From Candidatus Zhuqueibacterota bacterium 4572_119 (GTDB lineage: Bacteria > Zhuqueibacterota > Zhuqueibacteria > Thermofontimicrobiales > Thermofontimicrobiaceae): 5,010 bases of DNA. The DNA lies in assembly GCA_002084535.1 (NCBI GenBank), contig NBLI01000180.1, forward strand, positions 1-5,010. Reading direction: 5' to 3'. The notes under the pieces were generated by a model. That model ran no database searches. It had not been told where the DNA came from and saw only the letters and a list, made by a program, of their open reading frames with translations. Shown one piece after another: positions 1-4,870 of the stretch; the first letter of the stretch is position 1; every line of letters begins with the position of its first letter. A program made the position numbers and the translations under genes.

Positions 1-221
1 AGTACAGTTTCTTTTCGCGCGTCCAAAACACGCAGCGTACGAATCCGTTCTTCAATAGTTCTGATTTGTTCTTCGTCAAGATTTCCCGTGGCTTCTTTTC
101 GGTATCGCGAGATAAAGGGTACAGTGTTTTCTGTGTCCAGTAATTCGATGGTCTTGTGCACCTGCCATACATTGAGTTTTAACTCTTGCGCGATGGTTTG
201 AAAATGTTTTTCTTCGTTCAT
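1..221 (-). CDS. tex: Tex-family RNA-binding transcription accessory protein, N-terminal fragment
   Basis: Reading the minus strand from an ATG at 221 gives 73 codons that stay open to the left window edge, so only the N-terminus is present. The protein begins MNEEKHFQTIAQEL and contains TVPFISRYRKEATGNLDEEQ near residues 37-56. This TVPFI-RYRKE-TG-LDE block is the hallmark of the Tex/YhgF N-terminal helical domain, followed by the family's usual run of charged helices (IRTIEERIRTLRVLDARKE). Known family members are about 700-800 residues, with a YqgF-like domain, helix-hairpin-helix motifs and a C-terminal S1 RNA-binding domain, all outside this window. Tex is a cytoplasmic nucleic-acid-binding protein linked to transcription. 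The start is supported by AAGGA (minus strand, 233-229) seven bases upstream. It is transcribed away from the sppA group. A long stem-loop lies in its leader (249-317). Confidence 0.9.
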   Translation of the reverse strand, partial: MNEEKHFQTIAQELKLNVWQVHKTIELLDTENTVPFISRYRKEATGNLDEEQIRTIEERIRTLRVLDARKETV

Positions 222-248
222 TAAATATTCCTTAAAATAAAATTTACG

Positions 249-317
249 CCACAAAATCGCCTGGTGAAAAAATTGCTTTCTGGTATTTTGGTCAAAATTA
301 TCAACAGGATTTTGTGG
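249..317 (-). promoter_or_regulatory. Long stem-loop in the tex leader
   Basis: CCACAAAATC at 249-258 and GATTTTGTGG at 308-317 are perfect 10-bp reverse complements. After a two-base bulge (259-260), pairing continues inward between 261-267 and 301-307 with one mismatch, so about 16 pairs form. A smaller inner hairpin with ATTTT/AAAAT arms lies in the loop. The structure ends 27 bases before the tex start codon, so it would sit in the 5' leader of the tex mRNA if transcription starts above 317. It may be a leader regulatory structure or a remnant of a mobile repeat; the sequence does not decide. No known riboswitch class is recognised. Confidence 0.5.
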
Positions 318-522
318 TAATTCAGCGCTAATTTGTTCAAACAAAGTTAACAATTTTTTTAAAATTTGCAACTGTTTTGTGATAAAACTTTTTGTTAAGA
401 TTTTTTCAAACTTGCCAGCATAATTAACGTAAGCAACTTTTAAAATATGTTGATAATTCAAGACAGAGTTGCCGTAGGCTTGCCAGAGTTAGATGTTGAT
501 TTAATATCCATGAAATCCTGAA

Positions 523-560
523 CAATTGAGGTGTTTTCTTAATTGGTAATACCTCAGTTG
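523..560. repeat. Hairpin overlapping the outer end of the left 90-bp repeat
   Basis: CAATTGAGGT (523-532) pairs with ACCTCAGTTG (551-560) over 10 bp, one pair being G-T, around an 18-base loop. The right arm lies inside the 90-bp repeat and the left arm outside it. The right-hand copy of the repeat also ends in a hairpin (4837-4863), but with a different outside sequence. The outer end of the repeat therefore enters a stem in both places. There is no T-run to make it a terminator. Confidence 0.4.
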
Positions 561-635
561 CTGGTGGCAGACAGATATATCGTACACTTCAACTAATTAA
601 TAAATTGTGCCATCAATAATTATATTTATTGATTT
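546..635 (-). repeat. 90-bp inverted repeat, left copy
   Basis: The reverse complement of this segment matches 4755-4844 without gaps, with 7 mismatches in 90 positions by my manual alignment. Shared blocks include AAATCAATAAATATAA, TTGATGGCACAATTTATTA, TAGTTGAAGTGTACGA, CTGTCTGCCACC and AACTGAGGTATTAC (minus-strand reading). Within this copy, ATCAATAA and TTATTGAT form a perfect 8-bp stem around ATATAA (611-632); in the right copy the same stem has one mismatch and one G-T pair. No clear target-site duplication is seen outside the ends. The partner copy lies beside a RAYT gene, so I infer it belongs to that transposase's repeat family. Confidence 0.9.
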
Positions 636-649
636 TCTGGATAGTGCCG

Positions 650-741
650 GAGATTCGCCAAAAATCGAATCTGATTTTATGTGAGAAACTTTTTTTAAAT
701 CATGAGATTCCAGTATCCGCCAAAAATCGGTGAAACTGGAA
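650..741 (+). repeat. Two tandem hairpins sharing the loop sequence CCAAAAAT
   Basis: The first hairpin has a 7-bp perfect stem, AGATTCG (651-657) with CGAATCT (666-672). The second has TTCCAGT (708-714) with ACTGGAA (735-741), plus an inner CCG (717-719) with CGG (728-730). Both enclose the same 8-base loop CCAAAAAT, and the 12-mer CGCCAAAAATCG is identical at 656-667 and 718-729. Both units also begin with GAGATTC (650-656 and 705-711). The stems differ in sequence and length while the loop is kept, which suggests a conserved structural element, as protein target, structured RNA or mobile-repeat core. The role is unknown. Confidence 0.6.
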
Positions 742-801
742 CGACACAACATAACTAATTGTATTTTAAGCTAATAGCCAACTACTAATTGCTAATAGCT
801 G

Positions 802-818
802 TTTCAAGTATCTTGAAA
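802..818. repeat. Short perfect hairpin
   Basis: TTTCAAG (802-808) and CTTGAAA (812-818) form a 7-bp perfect stem around TAT. The TTCAAG/CTTGAA arms recur 34 bases downstream in the hairpin at 836-857, so the two are probably related. This could be a binding site for a dimeric regulator of sppA or part of the repeat element. Confidence 0.4.
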
Positions 819-835
819 GTATCAACAATTACAAT

Positions 836-885
836 TTCAAGTGTGCGACATCTTGAATGCTCCAATATAGTATCTGATGTGTTAC
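836..885 (+). repeat. Diverged third copy of part of the 90-bp repeat
   Basis: Positions 836-853 match 4798-4815 at 16 of 18 bases (core AAGTGT-CGACATCT). Positions 870-885 match 4829-4844 at 13 of 16 bases (GTATCTGATGTGTTAC against GTAACTGAGGTATTAC). The two blocks are 34 bases apart here and 31 in the full copy, so order, orientation and approximate spacing are preserved. It points the opposite way to the copy at 546-635. The first block also folds: TTCAAG-TGT and ACA-T-CTTGAA pair over 9 bp with one bulged T (836-857). Confidence 0.55.
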
Positions 886-904
886 ATTAATTGCACATTT
901 CTCC

Positions 905-935
905 TTGACTCAATTAAAATAATTGATTATATTTG
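905..935 (+). promoter_or_regulatory. Predicted sppA promoter
   Basis: TTGACT (905-910) and TATATT (928-933) are separated by exactly 17 bases, an excellent sigma-70-type match. The same site reads TATATTTG at 928-935, which fits the Bacteroidota -7 consensus TAnnTTTG, with CTTG (904-907) 20 bases upstream standing in for the -33 TTTG. The spacer is filled by a perfect palindrome, TCAATTA-AAA-TAATTGA (910-926), which could be an operator. Transcription would start near 940, giving a leader of about 40 bases with GGGAGGG (967-973) before the sppA start. Confidence 0.6.
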
Positions 936-978
936 ATTCAAAATTAGAAGTTTACAAATTAGCCCCGGGAGGGTAAAT

Positions 979-2736
979 ATGAAACCAATTCATGTGATAC
1001 TTTACACATTGCTAACTTTATTCATCGTAGCGATTCTTTTTGTATTCCTTGTTTTTATTGTAATTTGGGGCGTTTCAGACACATCACCCACTGTAAAATC
1101 GAAATCGACATTAATCATTAACTTTTCCGGTGATATCCCGGAATACAGGGCGGCAGATGAATTTCCCATTGGCACGGGAAGCGCGCTTAGTCTGAAAACA
1201 ATTCTCGATGATATTGATAAGGCGAAAGTAGATGACCGCATCGAGGGTATTCTGCTACGCGTAAATTCCAATTTTATGGGGTGGGCGAAAATTGATGAAA
1301 TTAAAAACAAGTTAGCAGATTTTAAACAATCCGGAAAATATGTTCTGGCACAATTGGGCAGTTTTGTCTCGGAAAGTGAATATTACCTGGCTTTGTCTGC
1401 AGACAGTATTTTTGCTGTGCCCGGCGGCTTTTTAGAAATGAACGGCTTGGTCATCGAAACGGTCCATTTACCCGGTATGTTTGAAAAGCTGGGCATTACG
1501 GTTGAATATTATTCTTTTGGAAAATATAAATCGCATTCTGGCGAAAGTTTTGGTAGAAAATATCATACAGCGCCGGTATTGGAAATGCTTAACGATGTGC
1601 TGGATTGGGAATACAATCATTTCGTTGATGCAATTGCCGCTAAACACGAAATTTCAACTGATGAAGTGAAGTCTGTTATTAACAAAGGTTATATGGATCC
1701 GGAAAAGTTTGCGGAATTGGGCTGGATAGATGGTATGCTCTATGAAGATCAGTTGCAGGATAAGTTGAAATTTTTGAACGGAATTAAGCCTTCAGGGAAA
1801 TTGAATAAGATATCAGCCGCGACATACGCTGATATCACTTTGGAATCACTGGGTTTGAATAAAGGGAAAAAACGAGTCGCTTTGATATATTCACAGGGTT
1901 TGGTACAGGAAGGTGAGGATACCTTTAGCCCGCTTTCAATGGGGACAACCGCCGGTACAAACTCAATGATATCAGCGATCAAGCGTGCTGTGAAAACAAA
2001 AGCCGTGAAAGCCATTGTTTACCGTGTTGATTCACCGGGTGGCAGTGGTATGGGCTGTGATTTGGTTTGGCGTGAAATTTTAAAGGCGAAAGAAAAGAAA
2101 CCGGTGATCGTCTCTATGTCCGATTACGCTGCTTCCGGAGGGTACTGGATTTCCATGGGAGCTACGGCGATTGTGGCTCAACCATCGACATTGACGGGAT
2201 CCATCGGCATCTGGGGTATTTTCCCTAACATCAGTGGTTTATATGACAAGCTGGGATTGATCGAGAGCTCGGTGAAAAGAGGGACTCACGCGGATATGTT
2301 TCTGGGAGTGAAAAAGCTCACACCGCAAGAGAAAAAACTTTTTAGAGATAATGTTTATAAAGGTTACGTTGAATTTGTTACCAAAGCAGCGGAATCACGT
2401 GGAAAAACATACGATGAAATGGAGGTTTACGCCCAGGGAAGAACATGGGTTGGTGAAAAAGCCAAAGAGTATGATCTTGTTGATGAACTTGGCGGGTTAG
2501 ATAAAGCCATTGAACTGGCAAAGGAAAAGGCGGGAATTGACAGCACGGAAAAAGTGAAAGTTACCGTTTACACTGTGAAAAAGTCATTCTTTGAAAAAAT
2601 GATGTCCCGTGGAATCGTTTCATGGATTTTAAAAAATTTCACAAATGACGGTTTAGTGAATAATTGGAAAAGTGTACTTGATAATCGCAGATTTCTTGTC
2701 ATGCCGCTTTTACCGTATCAGTTCCAGATTCATTAA
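979..2736 (+). CDS. sppA: Signal peptide peptidase SppA, 67K type (peptidase family S49)
   Basis: This 585-residue protein is a membrane-anchored serine protease that degrades cleaved signal peptides in the cytoplasmic membrane. One hydrophobic segment (about residues 5-31) anchors it, with the remainder predicted outside the cytoplasm. Two S49 repeats follow, as in the long form (E. coli SppA is 618 residues). The N-terminal repeat carries the general-base lysine in GKYKS (Lys184), equivalent to E. coli Lys209. The C-terminal repeat carries the nucleophile in YAASGGYWIS (Ser386), equivalent to E. coli Ser409, followed by the family block PSTLTGSIGIWG (402-413) and preceded by the DSPGGSG loop (351-357). 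Both catalytic residues are present, so it should be active. The region after about residue 530 is weakly conserved. GGGAGGG five bases before the ATG supports the start, and a strong promoter lies at 905-935. I see no convincing terminator before the next gene, 166 bases away, so read-through is possible. Confidence 0.96.
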   Translation: MKPIHVILYTLLTLFIVAILFVFLVFIVIWGVSDTSPTVKSKSTLIINFSGDIPEYRAADEFPIGTGSALSLKTILDDIDKAKVDDRIEGILLRVNSNFMGWAKIDEIKNKLADFKQSGKYVLAQLGSFVSESEYYLALSADSIFAVPGGFLEMNGLVIETVHLPGMFEKLGITVEYYSFGKYKSHSGESFGRKYHTAPVLEMLNDVLDWEYNHFVDAIAAKHEISTDEVKSVINKGYMDPEKFAELGWIDGMLYEDQLQDKLKFLNGIKPSGKLNKISAATYADITLESLGLNKGKKRVALIYSQGLVQEGEDTFSPLSMGTTAGTNSMISAIKRAVKTKAVKAIVYRVDSPGGSGMGCDLVWREILKAKEKKPVIVSMSDYAASGGYWISMGATAIVAQPSTLTGSIGIWGIFPNISGLYDKLGLIESSVKRGTHADMFLGVKKLTPQEKKLFRDNVYKGYVEFVTKAAESRGKTYDEMEVYAQGRTWVGEKAKEYDLVDELGGLDKAIELAKEKAGIDSTEKVKVTVYTVKKSFFEKMMSRGIVSWILKNFTNDGLVNNWKSVLDNRRFLVMPLLPYQFQIH

Positions 2737-2834
2737 TATCAGCGTGTTATCAAGAATTGAGTTTCTATTTTGATCCCTTGATTTTCGGGAGTCGGAATTA
2801 AATAGATTAGTTAAAATAGTATTTTCAATTAATT

Positions 2835-2870
2835 ATTTCCTCCTGTAACTGGATCGTGGAGGCATGAAAT
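2835..2870 (+). promoter_or_regulatory. Possible leader hairpin before the beta-barrel gene
   Basis: ATTTC-CTCC (2835-2843) pairs with GGAG (2858-2861) and GAAAT (2866-2870), with a GCAT bulge between the two right-hand segments and a 14-base loop. An alternative is CCTCC/GGAGG (2839-2843 with 2858-2862). It lies 32 bases before the ATG of the next gene. The left arm CCTCC is itself complementary to the real Shine-Dalgarno GGAGG at 2894-2898, so alternative pairing could mask that site. No T-run follows, so it is not a typical terminator. Confidence 0.3.
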
Positions 2871-2902
2871 AAATAATCATAAATAAAGCAACCGGAGGCG
2901 TC

Positions 2903-3607
2903 ATGAGAAAAAATGTTTATCTGTTAACAACAGCTTTAATTCTCTTTTTTTCAATTTCAGCATTTGCGCAATTTGATATTGGGTTAAATTTTACCACAAT
3001 TTCACCGGAGTCGGGTTTTAAGGAAAGTGTTGACAGATTGGGTTTTGGACTCACTGGAAAATTCGCCTATAAATTTAGCGATTCTCCTTTATATGCCGGT
3101 TTATCAATTGGCGGAGCAAATTACGGTTCAACAACCCGGGAGGAATATCTAATCACACCTTTAGTACCGGTTGATGTAAAAACCAGTAACAATATTTTGT
3201 TCACACACTTGCTTTTGCAGGCGCGAGCCGATTATGGTCCGATTCAGCCTTATGTCGAAGGACTGTTAGGTTTTAACTATCTCTGGACACAAACAAGCAT
3301 CGAAGAGTTGGAGGAGTATGAGGAAGATATTGCCAGCCATACAAATTTTGATGATTTTGCCTGGAATTATGGCGGAGGCTTCGGTGTGCTAATAAAATTA
3401 GTCGATGCTTTTGATTTTGACGAAGGTGATGCCAAAGCTGGTAAACTGTTTTTAGATTTGCGCGTTCGTTATATATTTGGCGGTGAAGCTGAATATTTAA
3501 AAGAAGGAGCGATCGAGGTTGACGGAGACGATGTAATATATAATCTCAGCAAATCAGAGACGGATTTTGTTTCTTATCATATAGGAGTTGTTTTACATAT
3601 TTTTTAG
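2903..3607 (+). CDS. Small secreted outer-membrane beta-barrel protein, function unknown
   Basis: The 234-residue product starts with a clear signal peptide: MRK, a hydrophobic stretch (residues 5-20), and a cleavage site after AFA at residue 22. The mature chain alternates short polar and aromatic stretches typical of beta strands (for example GLTGKFAYKF, PLYAGLSIGGANYG, IQPYVEGLLGFNY, LFLDLRVRYIF, SYHIGVVLHIF). It ends in Phe234, the usual C-terminal signal for outer-membrane insertion by the BAM machinery. An acidic loop (EELEEYEEDIASH, about 134-146) probably faces outward. It resembles the broad outer-membrane beta-barrel/porin-like families of FCB bacteria; no specific role or ligand can be read from it. 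GGAGG at 2894-2898, four bases before the ATG, supports the start. The kinase gene follows closely without a terminator, suggesting co-transcription. Confidence 0.8.
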   Translation: MRKNVYLLTTALILFFSISAFAQFDIGLNFTTISPESGFKESVDRLGFGLTGKFAYKFSDSPLYAGLSIGGANYGSTTREEYLITPLVPVDVKTSNNILFTHLLLQARADYGPIQPYVEGLLGFNYLWTQTSIEELEEYEEDIASHTNFDDFAWNYGGGFGVLIKLVDAFDFDEGDAKAGKLFLDLRVRYIFGGEAEYLKEGAIEVDGDDVIYNLSKSETDFVSYHIGVVLHIF

Positions 3608-3640
3608 TTACTAAAATCTACTTGCAATATGGATATCAAT

Positions 3641-3649
3641 GGAAGAGGG
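3641..3649 (+). promoter_or_regulatory. Ribosome-binding site that favours a TTG start for the kinase
   Basis: GGAAGAGGG lies six bases before TTG at 3656. The upstream in-frame ATG at 3629 has only CTACTTGCAAT before it, with no Shine-Dalgarno match. If ATG 3629 were used, this purine-rich run would be coding (GRG). The TTG start gives an N-terminus of ten residues before the P-loop, the usual layout in this kinase family. Confidence 0.6.
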
Positions 3650-3655
3650 ACAAAT

Positions 3656-4282
3656 TTGACAAAAAAAGTTTTTATCGCCTTAGCGGGAAATATCGGTTGC
3701 GGAAAAACAACCGCGGCAAAAATAATCAGTCAGCATTTCGGATTAGAGCTATTTGATGAACCCGTAATTGATAACCGCTTTTTAAGGGATTACTACGCGA
3801 ATATGAGTCGCTGGTCTTTTACTCTGCAGATGGAGTTTCTCATTAGACGGGTCGAACATCATGAGCTGATCGATACAGTTCCCAAATCCTGTGTCCAGGA
3901 CCGCTCGCTGTATGAAGACCCCGAGATTTTCGCTAAATATCTTCACGGTTTGGGTAACATGAACGATAATGAGTTGAATCTTTATTTCGAATATTTTGAC
4001 CGCATGAATAAAAAGCTAATTAATCCCGATCTCATTATATATTTAAAAGTGGATGAGGTCAGCGTTCTTTTGAAACGGATCAGAAAAAGAGGCAGAAAAG
4101 AGGAAATGGGGATTACCAACACATTCCTCGAAGGTTTGGGTGGGTATTATGTCAGTTTTCCACAAGTTTGCAAAAATAAGTACAATACAGAAATTGTAAC
4201 ATTTAATGTAACGGAAAAAGATATTCGAAAAAAAGAAGGCAAAGAGGAATTGATTGAATTGGTGAAGTCAAAATTGAAATAA
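3656..4282 (+). CDS. Deoxynucleoside kinase (dGK/dCK/dAK-like)
   Basis: This cytoplasmic enzyme should transfer phosphate from a nucleoside triphosphate to the 5'-OH of a deoxynucleoside in nucleotide salvage. Counting from the TTG start (208 residues), the P-loop GNIGCGKTT is at 11-19, the FDEP motif with its likely catalytic-base glutamate at 33-36, a conserved glutamine in LQMEFL at 58, the DRS motif at 82-84, the PDLIIYL strand at 124-130 and an arginine-rich lid (KRIRKRGRKEE) at 140-150. Order and spacing match the dNK family, whose members are about 200-260 residues. Which base is preferred (A, G or C) cannot be told from these motifs. The alternative ATG at 3629 adds nine residues but lacks a ribosome-binding site. 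It lies 48 bases after the beta-barrel gene with no terminator between, so it is probably in the same transcript. No functional tie to the envelope genes is apparent. Confidence 0.9.
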   Translation: MTKKVFIALAGNIGCGKTTAAKIISQHFGLELFDEPVIDNRFLRDYYANMSRWSFTLQMEFLIRRVEHHELIDTVPKSCVQDRSLYEDPEIFAKYLHGLGNMNDNELNLYFEYFDRMNKKLINPDLIIYLKVDEVSVLLKRIRKRGRKEEMGITNTFLEGLGGYYVSFPQVCKNKYNTEIVTFNVTEKDIRKKEGKEELIELVKSKLK

Positions 4283-4331
4283 TTGATTTGTTGAAAATGT
4301 TCAGTCTGATTCAAATCTAAAGAGCGAGTTC

Positions 4332-4748
4332 ATGGCAAAGCCCTATCCAAGGCATTATTATCTCAACGATACGGTTTATTTTATCACTGCTCATGTTTAT
4401 AAAAAACACAGCTATCTGGATTCTGAAAATAATAAACAGGTATTGCTGGATACACTAAATAATGTTTTGGATGAATCCCGATACAAGTTGTATTGCTGGG
4501 TAATATTGAAGGATCATTATCATTTTTTATTCAAAACAAGAATCGGTGAAAAATTGCCAGGTTTAATGAAGCAAATTCATAAACTCGTGTCAATTCAAAT
4601 AAATGATTTGGATGAGAAAAAACGGAGAAAGGTCTTTCAAAATTATTGGGACTGCTGCATCAGAGACAAAAAAGATTTTTATCTCCATTTTAATTATATT
4701 CACCAGAATCCGGTAAAGCATGGTTATGTCGAGGATGAAAGTGAATAA
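4332..4748 (+). CDS. REP-associated tyrosine transposase (RAYT, Y1_Tnp/IS200-like), short form
   Basis: The 138-residue protein belongs to the HUH single-strand DNA transposases. The start PRHYYLNDTVYFITAHVYKK fits the usual RAYT N-terminal strand. The metal-binding HxH motif is DHYHFLF (His62, His64), in CWVILKDHYHFLF where most relatives have MPNH. The catalytic tyrosine is Tyr122 in NYIHQNPVKHGYV, the signature of the RAYT branch. Active-site residues are intact. Known RAYTs are single-copy, domesticated enzymes that cut and move short palindromic repeats. Here a 90-bp repeat begins six bases after the stop and recurs inverted at 546-635, supporting that link. The chain ends shortly after KHGYV, where relatives usually continue with a D-Y/W-SS tail. 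Reading past TAA gives YRKSI, so a nonsense change is possible. The ribosome-binding site is weak (AGAGCGAG, 4321-4328). The gene lies 49 bases after the kinase. Confidence 0.88.
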   Translation: MAKPYPRHYYLNDTVYFITAHVYKKHSYLDSENNKQVLLDTLNNVLDESRYKLYCWVILKDHYHFLFKTRIGEKLPGLMKQIHKLVSIQINDLDEKKRRKVFQNYWDCCIRDKKDFYLHFNYIHQNPVKHGYVEDESE

Positions 4749-4754
4749 TATAGG

Positions 4755-4844
4755 AAATCAATAAATATAACTGTTGATGGCACAATTTATTATTTAGTTG
4801 AAGTGTACGACATCTCTGTCTGCCACCTGTAACTGAGGTATTAC
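4755..4844 (+). repeat. 90-bp inverted repeat, right copy beside the RAYT gene
   Basis: This is the partner of 546-635 (83 of 90 bases identical, inverted, no gaps). It begins six bases after the RAYT stop codon, the position where REP-type repeats usually lie next to their transposase. Differences from the left copy fall at seven scattered positions, including two that weaken the ATCAATAA/TTATTGAT stem (here 4758-4779). Together the copies bracket sppA, the beta-barrel gene, the kinase and the RAYT. Confidence 0.9.
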
Positions 4845-4863
4845 TTGAAATTAAAGTAATATC
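4837..4863 (+). repeat. Hairpin at the outer end of the right 90-bp repeat
   Basis: GGTATTACTT (4837-4846) pairs with AAGTAATATC (4854-4863) over 10 bp, including one G-T pair, around GAAATTA. It straddles the end of the repeat at 4844. It could protect the 3' end of the RAYT transcript, but it lacks the GC-rich stem and T-run of an intrinsic terminator. Confidence 0.5.
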
Positions 4864-4870
4864 TTGTTGA

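Larger units (their letters stand above)
222..978. other. 757-bp divergent intergenic region rich in hairpins and repeats
   Basis: This region separates the divergent tex and sppA genes. I see no convincing protein gene and no tRNA or rRNA gene in it. It holds the tex ribosome-binding site and leader stem-loop (to 317), an AT-rich stretch without clear structure (318-522), the left 90-bp repeat with an adjoining hairpin (523-635), two hairpins sharing one loop sequence (650-741), a short direct repeat of GCTAATAGC (770-778 and 791-799), two hairpins with TTCAAG/CTTGAA stems (802-818 and 836-857), and the sppA promoter (905-935). It is long for a bacterial intergenic region, which fits accumulation of mobile repeats between divergent genes. 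Confidence 0.75.

Noticed and set aside
293..349. Bacteroidota-type tex promoters (TAATTTTG at 300-293 and TAACTTTG at 349-342, minus strand)
   Set aside because: Both match TAnnTTTG but neither has a good TTTG at the -33 spacing, and such octamers are frequent in AT-rich DNA.
1002..1310. Minus-strand open frame of 102 codons inside sppA
   Set aside because: It overlaps the conserved sppA reading frame, has no recognisable domain, and is a shadow of the real gene; the same applies to the open frames at 1481-1669 and 1749-2015.
2771..2796. Possible terminator after sppA (TCCC and GGGA arms)
   Set aside because: The stem is only four pairs and no T-run follows; too weak to call.
4285..4317. 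GATTTG/CAAATC inverted repeat between the kinase and RAYT genes
   Set aside because: Only six pairs with a 21-base loop in AT-rich DNA; expected by chance.
536..4856. Target-site duplication outside the 90-bp inverted repeats
   Set aside because: The outer flanks (ending TTAATTG on the left, starting TTGAAAT on the right) share no convincing direct repeat; RAYT-type movement would not need one.
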